Shown one piece after another: positions 11,714 through 22,617 of a stretch of DNA of 64,000 nt (its first letter is position 1; each line of letters opens with the position of its first letter). This DNA is from Seiridium cupressi (Eukaryota; Ascomycota; Sordariomycetes; Amphisphaeriales; Sporocadaceae). Under the pieces are notes generated by a model. That model did not search any database, was not told the DNA's origin, and was given only the letters and a program-made list of their open reading frames with translations. Where the stretch lies: positions 310,001-374,000 of the forward strand of contig JARVKI010000004.1 in assembly GCA_036674765.1 (NCBI GenBank), in the 5' to 3' direction. The translations under genes were made by a program, and so were the position numbers.

Positions 11714-12364
11714 TTACTTTTGCGTTCGCTCCTGTTTTTGGTGGTATTCTTGCCAGTCTCGATATGTTTTCTCGCGTGATTGGCTGATTGCAGTTTCAAG
11801 AACAGGACCGAAGCCTCTTCTGGTCGCCATCTTGACGAGCCTGTCGAATGCAGGCTTTTGAAAATATTTCCCGGCCTCCTGCCCGAATGCATTCACAGCA
11901 CGCCTAAGACACCATACTGGATGGCTGAGGAGGAAGTAGAAGAATCCTGTCGTCTCTCCGATGGACATATTGACCTGCATTTGCCTCGTCACCTGGTCCT
12001 CGATTGCTCGCAAAACGAGCTCCATGTCTGACTCGGTCGGCGTCTTGGTCTTGGGCACCAATTCCCGCTTGCCAATAACTTGAGCGCTCGGGTTTGCTGC
12101 CTTTCGAGTGCACTTAGGACAATTTCCCTGCTTGGTATAGTCATACAACTTGACGTGCCCACCAAGCTGGTGACAGTACTTACCTAGAATGCAGTACGGG
12201 CTATCTTCTCCACTGCGCTCGAAGACAACACACCGGCAGCCGTGGAAAATCGTCTTGCTTCCTGTCTTACACATCTTTACTAACTTGTATATGATGGCTA
12301 TGTTAGTGATGTGGGTCTTGATATGTTTGTGTTCTGTCGGGATGGCCAGGAAAAGCATATTCAA
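11714..12364 (-). CDS. Hypothetical protein with Cys-rich N-terminal half
   Basis: Open frame of up to 216 residues; a shorter start at 12274 (MCKTGSK) gives 186 residues and seems equally likely. I do not recognise the family. The first half has several Cys and His residues (HGCRCVVF, YCILGKYCHQ, NCPKC), which could bind a metal. The second half is helical and basic and includes a hydrophobic stretch near FFYFLLSHPVWCL. A possible donor site inside the Cys region does not give an in-frame spliced product, so I kept it as one exon. Transcription from the minus strand converges on the exonuclease gene. Function unknown. Confidence 0.5.
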   Translation of the reverse strand: MNMLFLAIPTEHKHIKTHITNIAIIYKLVKMCKTGSKTIFHGCRCVVFERSGEDSPYCILGKYCHQLGGHVKLYDYTKQGNCPKCTRKAANPSAQVIGKRELVPKTKTPTESDMELVLRAIEDQVTRQMQVNMSIGETTGFFYFLLSHPVWCLRRAVNAFGQEAGKYFQKPAFDRLVKMATRRGFGPVLETAISQSREKTYRDWQEYHQKQERTQK

Positions 12365-12575
12365 GGGCAGTAAAGTTGGGTGGCTTATATAGGCATGTGC
12401 AGATCAATATTGTGGCGTGCAACAAAGACATTGAGTTTGCGAACAATGACCCCGACATCCAGGGAGACAATGTATTCATTCATTTAGATAGAGCGAAGGG
12501 TAGCAGTACTAAGGGACATCAGTTGAGCACTTTCAAATTTCGAGTTTTTATTACCAGTCATTTCTGCGGAATTAC

Positions 12576-13296
12576 TTAGTGCATGTTGGCTCCGATATAC
12601 TTGACAATAAAATTCCTTGCCACCTCGACGAACTCCGTGGGTGCTTCATCCCATTTCGCACTCTCTCTTTTCTCAAAAGTGCCCACCATTGTCGCGATCC
12701 GCTTATGGTCCTTGCTGAGGTCGATCCCATATATCTCTCTGGCGAACTGAACTGTAGCCAGCAGAACCACACCGGCTAGGCCAGGATGGTCTTCTTTATT
12801 GCCGAGGTAAGGCCCATCCGGATCGGCGAAATCTTCAATTTGAGCTAGTAAGACACGAACTCTGTCCATGGCCTGACCTGCTGCTTCTGGGCTCTGCCTC
12901 TCGAGCCCCCGCGAATGCCGCACTACCATTGTGCAGATGGAACGACAGCAATGAGCATGCCTCGTTGCTCAAATCGAGGAGTTCATGCGTTCTTGCACGG
13001 GCCTCCGGTGTGCTGCCGCGCATGATGGGTGCCTGAGGGAAGATGTCTTCCAGGTATTCCATGATGGCACACGATTGGCGAATATAGCGCCCTGGTGCGT
13101 GCTCCAGGATTGGGACGGTGCCTTTCGGCTTGCCGGGGATATCGCCTAGGCCCGAGGACGTAACGGGAACGTCAATGATGTTGATATTGTCAAATATATC
13201 CTTCTCTTTTAGATATATTGTGATTCGTCGTGGATACAGTCCCCAGCTGAGGACATATAGATTAGGCTTAAAAAGCGTGCTTGTCCCTGCTGTCAT
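12576..13296 (-). CDS. Glutathione S-transferase-like protein with apparent frameshift
   Basis: The minus strand encodes a GST in two overlapping frames. Frame one starts at 13296 and carries a thioredoxin-like N-terminal domain (LYVLSWGLYPRRITIYLKEK, then GKPKGTVPILEH and the RQSCAIMEYLED motif). Frame two, ending at 12576, carries the all-helical C-terminal domain (SPEAAGQAMDRVRVLLAQIE, GLAGVVLLATVQFA). The frames meet at a run of five C on the plus strand, 12906-12910; four C would join them smoothly. Typical fungal GSTs have 220-260 residues, and the two parts together give about 240. Either the run has a sequencing error or the gene is recently inactivated. It would conjugate glutathione to electrophiles in the cytosol. 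Confidence 0.8.
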
Positions 13297-15076
13297 TGTC
13301 TATATCAATGTGAAGGTTATTTCGATATTTTAGTCGAGGGAAAAAATTGGTAGGAGAGCAGATGTACATACTATGGATGATAAAAAGGACTTTCGCGGAA
13401 ATTTATGTTCGATTCGGGGACTTAGCCAAAGGTCTCCGACAAGAAGTGAAAGAGCTAGTCACAAGAGTAACCCGCCGAAAACCTTCCGATGCATGACTTA
13501 CCTCTTGGTAGTGGGAGAACGTAATCTAGTATTACTGAGCTTTTGTCGATTAGAACAAGCCCGATTATACATGCCTCTATCTCTCGAATCAGAATCTTTG
13601 GCTTTCCTAGATTCCCGTGAAGAAAATCCGACTAGTGTCAGGTAAAATATGGGAGAGTGTGTGATAAAGGCTCACTGTAGTTGATGTGTATGCTATTTTA
13701 CAATCTTGGATCGCCTCTGTTGACTTGTTGGTGGGATGATTGAGTATGATAACGGCAGATGCGCCACTTGTGAACCTAGCATATTTACCTACCGTGACAT
13801 TGACTATTTTCTCCAAGAATTCCATTATATTCAAAGATGGCCTAAGGACCGTGGTGCCAACGCAGCCGTTGCCATGTTTGGCGTCATCCATAATCGTTCT
13901 TTGCCGTAATCATGGAGAGTAACGATTTGTTATGCGACGCGACCTTGCATATTCTCTTTTTATATTAAATCTGTCAAATACACTTCGATGTCTTGGTGAA
14001 AACTCATGAGCCAATCTGTGGCCCGCATCGGTGGATCGTCGACCTGTTGTATCAGAAGAGAGGAAGGACTGGGCTGGAAGTAGTCCAAATGCACTGCCAG
14101 TTGGATCGGAGAGGAGCACCACCCAAGCATGGCGCGGAAGGAAGACATGGCATTGGCCATGTAAGAATATAGAAACCCCCGAGGAAAATGGTGTGGAATC
14201 GTCTTACTTGTCATTTTCAGGACTCGTAATTATGCTTCTTCGCCCATAGCTAAAAAGAAAATGCACAATACATTGTATCACAATTGGGCCTTCGGCGTAT
14301 CTCGGTGTCAGTGTCCATTGGAATACGGACCAATTCCTCGCTGCGTCCAGGCCATCTGCGTTAGTCCTTTTTGCTAGAGTTGAGTTTGAACAGGTTGACG
14401 GATTCATGAGTAGGTATCCATTAGCAATGCCTCGATAGTGGTCATTACCGTTCAACCATTAAAACTTCGATGACTTTAGGATATTGCCTAATAGGGAAGA
14501 TGTACTTCAAGAGGCCTAGCGTGGCGTTTTGCCCAGGCCGACAGCGTGTTTAACCCCGCGAGCAGTCTGGCGAACCAGGGCTGCGGTGCTAATTACGCTC
14601 GCTGCAGTAGCAGTGCTGAGTCTAATATGAACCGCTCGCAGCACAGCATACATCGATGGCACTTGTGGATATCATTGGGCCTTTTCGACAAGACCTAATC
14701 TGACCGCTTCCTAATTAGTTCACAGCGTTGTTGCCTCTGCCCTGTAAGCCGTTGATCCCCACAGCATTGCCCAAAAGTCTCTCTGCTTGTGCCAAGACAC
14801 GATTGCTGACTTTACTTTTGAAGAGTCCGCGATTCGCGTCTTCTCTTTTTCGAGCACATAGACCACCTCGCAAGAAACGGGTATACCAACAAACGGCGCT
14901 CAGAACCCCTTTCGACGGGTCTCGGCATTCTGGAGTAACACATGATATTGATGTAGTCGCCCTGACAGAGTGATCGGCCAGCCTGCATAGCACATGCGTG
15001 TACGGCCGCTGGGTTACATTTCATCGTTGCTCCTTATAGCACGCACGTGTCGAGAAAACCCACCGTGCAATGCACT
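13297..15076. other. Intergenic, no convincing gene
   Basis: About 1.8 kb upstream of both flanking genes (a divergent pair). Short minus-strand frames at 13607-13891, 13960-14214 and 14204-14455 look partly protein-like but match nothing I know and cannot be joined by convincing splice sites. Confidence 0.5.
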
Positions 15077-16873
15077 ATGGCTCCAGCTTCTGGCATGAAC
15101 CACATCAACGAGGTTACCATTCGTGATGGCAAACTAATCACGACCAGTGGAGGGGTCCGTCATGCCAAGCAGAAATATCAGGGAACGACATTTGTGAATA
15201 CGTCTGTGGCCCGCCGGAAGTCTTCAGCACAACCCCATGGCAGGCGGCCTTCGAAATCTGCACACTCGACATCGATGGTCATAGACCTCAATGGCAAGAG
15301 AGCCCGGAGAGGCATAACGACTGATATTGGAAACACCAAATCAACAAGAAGCGATATGCTCCACTCACTTGAAAAATGTGCGCAGCAGCAACGAATCAAC
15401 GGTTTGCCAGAATGGTCACTTTATGAGTTTCCAGACCAATTCCCAAACTTCAGCAAGCGGCTGTTTCACATCGCTCTATCCCGGAGTCCTGTTCTCGCAT
15501 ACCCATATTTCGAAGATGGTATCCTGACTAATAATCCACTAATAGGACCTGCTGTAACCATGAGTCTAATGCGTGACGAGACGATACTTTTGGGCGTTTT
15601 GGCTACTGGTGCGATGTACGACGCTGTGAGGCGTGGAAAAAAAGACTCAAGGGAATTGCTTTTCCTGAGCTCCGAGCTTTACTCTAGAATCAAAGACATG
15701 CTCAACCCCGACAAATTGGGCATGCAAGATATCAATACGGCCATGTACGCCATATCGAGTTTGGCCATGATTGCGGTACGTTTGCTTGCTGGTAGCTCTG
15801 ATTGGAGCAAATCTTAATGCTGGGATAGGGATATTTGCACAATCATGATCACTGGCATATGCATATGCGCGGACTTGTGCGTCTTATGGAACTGTCTGGT
15901 GGTCAGAAGCAAGTCCATCCAGGCATTATATCTGGCATTCGGAAGTAGGTCAACTATCATCGTACTCGAAGACGATCACCTATTGACTGTTCATGATAGG
16001 GCAGACTTCACTGGGGCTCTTGCATCTTCATCAGCGCCATATCTCACCTGGATGAGATACCAAGAGGGGATGGAATGTCCCAATGCTGCCACTTTTCTCA
16101 TGATCGACGCAGAGGCACATCGAATCCTGGATCCTTGCGGTGTAGATGGAGAAGTCACCGGATACATTGCATACGCTGCTAGTCTTCAGAAGTGCATTGC
16201 TGATTGTAAGGCACAGAAAGGGAAAATCAAGTTCGATCCGTTGGTATTTGGAGAGCATCATGATATGATCGTCCATGGCCTTCTCTCCACACCAGGGCCT
16301 CTACGAGAAAGCGAGGCCAGGCTGTCATCAACTACTCCGACCCACATTGATGATACCTTAGAGGCAAGAGCTATGTCACCCGGTTTGGGAGATGAGATGA
16401 CGGCCACTCAACGATGTATCTCCGCGCTGGAGTCTGCGTTACGCATACTGACTATTCTCTTCTTACGAGAGCCAATGGTCGATCTTCCCTGCGGCGAAGA
16501 TGTTATGCTCCATCTGCTCGAAGGGCATGTTAAGACGCTCTTGGGTAAAAAAGCGTCGCGATCGTACATCGATTCGCCTGACAACATGGTTGACAGGAGC
16601 CTTGTAGCAATGAAACCTCCACTCATCTGGATCAGCATCGCCGGTGATCTGCTATCTAAATTGCACGGATCTCCATGGCAAGGTGGCACTCAGACCAGCC
16701 ACAGCCTATTTAAGGAACTACTACGGTCCGTTCTCACATCAGAAGAGATCGATAATCCTTCTTGCGTTCCCCCAGAAGATCTCTCTATTTGTCGAATTCT
16801 TGACCTGAGATACATGAGAGGGGGTTTGTGGAACGACTCCGAGGCCATGAGGCGCTTGCTCAGTATCACATAA
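15077..16873 (+). CDS. Fungal transcription-factor-like protein (Fungal_trans_2 type) without visible zinc cluster
   Basis: Three exons, 15077-15775, 15829-15944 and 16000-16873, join to 562 residues. The introns (53 and 55 nt) have GTACGT and GTAGGT donors. The frame is also open upstream but without ATG; 15077 is the first ATG. The body looks like the C-terminal half of a fungal regulator: LPEWSLYEFPDQFPNF, then LLGVLATGAMYDAVR, HMRGLVRLMELSGG and RKADFTGALASSSAPYLTW. This layout is typical of the Fungal_trans_2 (acriflavine-sensitivity-control-like) family. The first 100 residues are basic and carry no CxxCxxxxxC zinc cluster, unlike most members. It may lack DNA binding, or the true N-terminus may lie in an unrecognised upstream exon. 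Probably nuclear. Confidence 0.75.
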
Positions 16874-17366
16874 AACCCCCATGCATCTGAGGGTGGGTAT
16901 AATAACCGCATGGGAGACAACAAAGGCTTTAGACTTGTTATACATAGTGTTGCGTACTAGGCCTTAACTGAGAACTTGAGAGAAAATCCCCGGATGCAGA
17001 TCAGGTCTCAGGAGTGACTAAATATAAAACACGCGTTCACATTACCTACAAACACACCTCACGTGAAGAAGCATTGATTTGAAATTATCCTTGTCATATT
17101 GATACAATACTCGTTATCCATGTCGCGTAATGAACGAATCGTACAAAGGTCTCCGAAACCCCCAACATCAGTCTTGATAGATAGGTTTGCCCTTTATTTC
17201 TATCCACCATGTATAATAGTATTGATGTAGTGTGTGGGTATTTTTGGTATGGGTTTGGGCTTTTTGTGAAGAAAAATGAAATGTCGTGACACATTTAAGC
17301 AGTGTCCCTATTTATTGACTATTAGCTGTTATTTGGGGGAAATTTAGGGATAGTAATTGCATAGAC
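16874..17366. other. Intergenic, nothing recognised
   Basis: Convergent 3' flanks of the transcription-factor-like gene and the polyQ gene. AT-rich, no gene seen. Confidence 0.6.
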
Positions 17367-17771
17367 TTACAGTAAGGCGAGCTCAAGGTCACCATGGATC
17401 CTGGCCTTCAGCGTGACTTCGACCTCCAAGTTCAGATCCAGGCGCAGCCTCAGGGTGTCACTTCCACCACCGCCGCCTCCCTGGTTCTGCTGCTGCAGCA
17501 TCTGCTGCTGTTGCTGCTGCTGCTGCATCATTTGTTGTTGCTGTTGCTGTTGGAGCTGCATATCTTGGCCCTGCTGGCCCTGGTTGCCTCGGTTGCGGCG
17601 GCGGCGACGCGATGGTTGGCGCGGTGCGACTTCCTCCTCGGCACTATCGTCCTGAGCGTCGGTCTGATCAACCTGAGATTCTTGCGAGTTGTCGCTTTCC
17701 ATCTCGGCAACCTGGGGCTGCTGGCGGGCGCGGCTGCGACCTCCTCGGCTTCTGGCTGGGCTGGCGGACAT
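17367..17771 (-). CDS. Low-complexity polyQ/poly-Gly protein with ordered C-terminus
   Basis: A single frame of 134 residues. The N-terminal third is Ser/Arg-rich followed by an acidic Gln/Asp/Glu stretch. A basic patch (SRRRRRNRGNQ) follows, then two glutamine runs interrupted by Met, then six glycines. The last 30 residues alternate hydrophobic and charged residues (LRLRLDLNLEVEVTLKARIH), as expected for a beta strand pair, and look like the conserved part. I recall small fungal proteins with this ending but know no function. A TATATATA box lies about 40 bases upstream. The CAG-type repeat will vary in length between isolates. Confidence 0.7.
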   Translation of the reverse strand: MSASPARSRGGRSRARQQPQVAEMESDNSQESQVDQTDAQDDSAEEEVAPRQPSRRRRRNRGNQGQQGQDMQLQQQQQQQMMQQQQQQQQMLQQQNQGGGGGGSDTLRLRLDLNLEVEVTLKARIHGDLELALL

Positions 17772-20700
17772 TTTGATTTTATGTTATTTGGTTCAACTGT
17801 TGAGGTTTGTATATATAGTTGCCGAGGAATCTCGTGCTTTTATGAAGATTGCAGAGTGATATTTTCGTTCAAATTGCTAACTAGATAGATATGGTCTAGC
17901 GACAAGAGCGACAGCCCTTTTCTATATAGTTACAAGTAATCCATATTCTAGCGGAGGGTCCAAAAACAAGGCAGAGGACTTATTATAGTGGGCCCGGGGT
18001 CAAGCGCAGTAACGTCAGTCGACGGGTTGGCACTTGCCAAAAACAAGATATGAAACGAGGTGCCGGTCCCCGTCATTGGTCGCTTTGCAAGTTGTCTAGG
18101 CGGATGTGAAGATTGACGGGGTCGCAGCCGCAACCGTGATCGAGATGGACAGGGGTATATGGTGGGGTGGGGAAGGTTTACATCATAGGGATGCCGCCAA
18201 CTTGCGTCATGATGGGGCTGATTGATTTGGGGAAGAGCTGCGTTGAATCCAGTTCATGGGTTGTGTAGTATTGACAAAATTCTGGAAACCGGCTCGTATG
18301 TTCTGTCGGTCCAGTGCTTTATGCTTTGACGTGGTCTCGCCTGACAGTGGCCAACTGATGGATAAATGTTAGATCGAACTCAGTAACTCGGCACCGCTGG
18401 CCGTTGAGGTCGCTCCACAATCATGGCGGGTCAGTAGAACGGTCTGGCTATTGAATCCTCCACTGCCAAGCTTTTGTCAACGACTCCATACTTTTTGTTT
18501 GAATAGCTCGTAGTAGTGGTAATTGCTTTGCCTACCATTACCCAGGTGCTTCGAGACCCTTGATCGTACGGAACTTTTAGGACCAGATGTGCCCGCGATG
18601 GCCGTCGATCAGCCGTGTGCGCAAGCCAGCGTCCCAGAGCAACCACGCCGGGCGGTGCTCATGACACTTCGTATACCCAGGGATAGCCTCTCTGAGCAAT
18701 CCGTAGTTATTCGAGGCTCCTGCTAAGTAAGTGTTGTTCTACACCGCACACGTGTCGGGGGACACGGCCGTGGGAGATTTCGATGTAAAATGCCAGCGGC
18801 GGGTTGTTGCAGAAACCTATAGAATGAAGAGACCGGCGTAAAGCTGGTCCATCTGATGGGGTATTAAACTTTCTAGTCGGCTGGTCAGACCTCATCTAAC
18901 AAGTTTGATACCGGCCTTGAACTCCTGGCACAACGCGGGATCCGATAGATTACATGTGGAAGGTGGCAGGAAGATCCAAACCGCATGCCCACGAAGCATT
19001 GGAATCCTGTGAAAGCGGGGGTCCTCAGTATAATCATTTTGGGAATGGAAATTGGTCGCTGCAATTGCCCGGGTGATGGTAGATGCAAGTACGCGGCGTT
19101 CTCTAGTACTCGACAGAAGCCGTGGGAACTATGCTGCCCTCGTGTATCTCGAAAGAAATGGGTGTCTGCAAGTCGAAATGCTGATTATACGGCAAGATCA
19201 GAAGCTCTAACGGATGCCTACACATGGAGTAGGTCAGCGGATTCCGGCACGGCGGATATTCGGGATTGAGTGCGTTGAGCTTCACCAAGTGGCTAGTGCA
19301 GAAGAGGCCGGAGACGTGGCCACGTGGTGTCACAGCAGCTGCTCAAACTCCCGAGCCAGTAGCAATTTGGTCCGAAGCTTGCATATCTCGAGACGGCAGG
19401 TCGGGCCAGATCCTGCCGTGGCCATGTGGCATCGAGGATCAAGAGAAGCCCTTTGCATATTTGGACCCTGGACGCATAGAATCCGACTTGCATGAGAATA
19501 TCGATTCAGGGAAATGGCCAATACATGACGAAGTGCCGGTCTGACATGGGATCTCACCATTTGCCGGGTTTGAAGGTTGACGAAGCTGGAGGAGACAGGG
19601 TTCCTTTAAAGGAAAGTTTTGCATTTGCGATATAATAAAAAGCCATGACTAGGCGGATGGGTGTTATAGACGCAATTCCCAGTTCCTCTTTCTAGCCAAC
19701 GCCAATCAGACCCAAATTATTAATCTCAAGCCAGTCTCCTTGGCCATGGAGGTGGTCTAGCGTATTTCGGAATGGCCTGATTTCATGGCATCGCCTATTC
19801 ACGTCGGCAAGGCCCTCATCAATATTGTAGTCGACAGTGACGGATGCGCCTCTCAGCTTACTCAGATTTCCACCAACGTTGAATTTGTGGTTCAGGCCAA
19901 TAAAACAAGTTTTAAGATAGTGTGTCATACTCAGGCAGTCAGACTTACGCAATCTGTTTCCATGTCTGTGGTGAGGACAAGATCAGCACGTGATTCACAT
20001 TACATGTCAGCGGAAACGTGGCCGCCCGGGGTTCTTTGTGTATACAACAATGCCGAGACGACAACCCGGCATGCCCCTGTTCATTGGTCTCTGCAAAGCC
20101 GCAGGTTTCCGGAGAGCGTGATTAGAGGACCGGATGAGTACAAGATCTGGGTCCTTGCGTACTCGGACACGCTAACGCGAATAATCCCTTTATCGATATG
20201 CCCGCCGGTTGCGGTTATTTCATACTTGGTCCTATTCCCTGGAAACTTGGCATGCTAGCTCTTTCTGTGACCGAGTCCCTGATGTGATCCTTTCTGGATG
20301 AGGAAAACCGACTGCGCGGGGTTATGTATAGCTGCAAGGAGGCTATCTACGTCCCCTAGGAACGTGTGCAACATTGATTCGCCGTCGCACAAATCTTGTG
20401 TTGCACTCATTCGTCGGTACATCCAGGTTGTTGAGGGGTACCTCTCGACATTGAGGATATTCATCTGTAGCTCGACTGATTAGTCCTAGACGCAAATAGT
20501 CACTGCCCTTTCTTCTGGCCAGCGAATCACTGATGGTAGCTTTGGGACTCACCAATCATGGATGGCCAGACCATACCTTAGACGCGTGCCAAATACGTAT
20601 AAGCAAAAGGTCTGTGTGTGCAGATTTTGTGCCATTAAATTGCCCGAGCAGGAGTTGGGCTGTGCCACATGTCCGGCGCTTATTATGAGATAATTTAATC

Positions 20701-21096
20701 AGTCATCATCATGAGGCATGGTCATCATTGTATCTTATCCCGCCTTGATGCTAGGAGAATGGTGGCAGGCGCTCTGGTCCATCGCTTGACTGTCCAATGA
20801 GAACACGGTCATCATGGAAACGTGCTTTGATCCCAGGGGCAGTTTATCACCAGAAGGATATCAATTCTGGGAAAAGATATGCTCATCTTGAAATAAATAT
20901 AACAGGAGCCATGTCGCGGCTGATCTTGAAGGTGATGCACGTAGCCGGCGCTGTAGGTCTCCCGCAGCGGCGATCGTATGTGATTCAGTCGAACACGGCC
21001 TTTGAGCGAAGTGAATCTCGCTCACGCGGCCTATAAAAGATCAGGAATCGCCCAAGAGTTTTCCATATATTACAAACCACCAGGAAGAAAGTAAAA
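17772..21096. other. Long intergenic stretch with possible minus-strand relic at 19.7-20.5 kb
   Basis: About 3.3 kb without an intact gene. On the minus strand, protein-like segments appear in order from 20464 down to 19692. The first reads LLAAIHNPAQSVFLIQKG, the next RVSVSEYARTQILYSSG, then ADLVLTTDMETD near a GTAAGT, then GASVTVDYNIDEGLADVNRR. They are separated by stop codons and frame changes. I cannot name the family; it may be a degenerate gene. The remainder, 17.8-19.6 kb, shows nothing. Confidence 0.35.
17810..17817 (-). promoter_or_regulatory. TATA box of the polyQ protein gene
   Basis: TATATATA sits 39-46 bases upstream of the start codon at 17771. The position fits a core promoter with a very short 5' leader. 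Confidence 0.45.
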
Positions 21097-22469
21097 ATGG
21101 CAACTCCATCGACCAACACCAATTTCGCCGCGCAGGATCAACCGGAAGATCTCTCTGTCGCTGTTGAACTCAAATTTCTGGTACCATTCCTGCCTCGTGA
21201 TGGCGCCAACCTTAATATCATAGGCGATCCACAACTGGAAGTCTTGGACTTTGTCGAGCATGCCCAAGGCGTGAAAACCGAAGACGAATCCAAGATTTGG
21301 AAACACGCATTTTCCAAAATCGCCAATACCATCCAGCTCGTACCAAATCAGTTCGCATTTACAACTTATGAACTCGAAGACCTCAAAAGGCAAGAGCGAA
21401 GTTGCTGGGCCTCCCACTGGGTTGTGAAAAAGTCCAACTCTGCCGAGCCAGCTAAAAACCACAAGCACCGCGATGACTGGATCGTACGTATAGTAACATG
21501 TGATATCCTCGTTTGTTCTTGTCTATCGGGAAGCTTGAAAATCGGCTTGCGTTGATGCAAACAAATTTACTCTTGGAATTGCGAGATGACTAGATGTACT
21601 CTTGAGCAAATGGAAAGACTGACATATTTGTGCGAACGCAGTGGGTGCCAGTTGAGGTCAACTCACCGAAAATGTCCCGGAATGATCCTAATACAAACCA
21701 AATCATAGCTTCGGTGATGGATGCCATCAAAACCCGACACTGCGTTATCTCCAATTACTCGTGCGAGGTTCATGTCCACATTGGCCGAATGGATGGATGT
21801 GCCTTTTCCTTGCCAACACTGAAGAGAATTGCGATGTTAGTATGGATGGTAGAGCCCGTGCTCAGAAGCGTCAAGGACCCTAGGTCTCCTAACTTTCAGC
21901 ACGTATACACATGGAGCTCGGCGGCAAGAGAACACAGTCGATTGGCGATGGACTTGAGATGTGGGAAGGCGGCTTATGTTCCCCAGGCACAGGGTCTAAA
22001 TGGATTGCCTCGGATACTTAAGAGATATCTGAAGGACCCAAGCTCGAAAGCGAGCCAACATCTTGATGCTTTTCGCTTCATCGTGGCAGCTCGTTCCCAT
22101 GTCGACCTGGGGAGACTCATGTCAGGCGAAGGACGACCTTATAGGCGACTTGGCTATAATTTCAGTGCCTTTGGTGGCGAGGATGAGCGAGCTCTTACGA
22201 ATCCAAAGACAGTCGAGTGCAGATTCCTTGAGGGCACAATGGACACGGGCACCGTGCTTGGCTGGATCGAAATTTTCGGTAGAATGATTGACATTGCCCT
22301 TGATGGATGCAGAGAAGAGGACCGCTTCGCTACGTTGTTGTTATATGCAGGGGAACGAGAAACGCCCGAGTCGGATAGTATGGCGTTTGTGAGGCTGATG
22401 GAAGAACTGGGGATCAGTGACAAGATCTATCGCCATATACAGATGATGATACAAGAAATTCACGGGTAG
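21097..22469 (+). CDS. Amidoligase-like enzyme (COOH-NH2 ligase, Amidoligase_2 type)
   Basis: Two exons, 21097-21483 and 21642-22469, give 404 residues; the intron is 158 nt with a GTACGT donor and CGCAG acceptor. The N-terminal part begins SVAVELKFLVPFLP, the first strand of the fold. Across the junction WVPVEVNSPKM supplies the conserved Glu and Ser-Pro, EVHVHIG (near 175) carries the conserved His pair, and VECRFLEGTMD (near 335) supplies the Glu/Arg motif. This is the pattern of the amidoligase family of the glutamine-synthetase fold, which couples ATP to amide-bond formation. Fungal members are common but I know no defined substrate. No partner such as a gamma-glutamyl hydrolase lies next to it. 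The start is the first ATG, about 10 residues before the domain. Confidence 0.85.
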
Positions 22470-22617
22470 ACACTAGGTACTCAGCTGAGTAAATTTAAAG
22501 AGAAAAGCATACCGAGTAACGATATTGGCAGTAGTCTTACATGTTGATGATGATCCTTCAAAGTTGTGATTGGTGGCGCAGCTAATGACTAGAGGACTCT
22601 TGGAATGAGTCCAACAA

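Noticed and set aside
15047..15076. Upstream GTG start for the transcription-factor-like gene
   Set aside because: Fungal nuclear genes start at ATG; the first in-frame ATG is at 15077.
17394..17888. Leu-rich plus-strand frame opposite the polyQ gene
   Set aside because: Poly-Leu arises from reading the CAG-type repeat in reverse; the minus-strand product has the more plausible composition.
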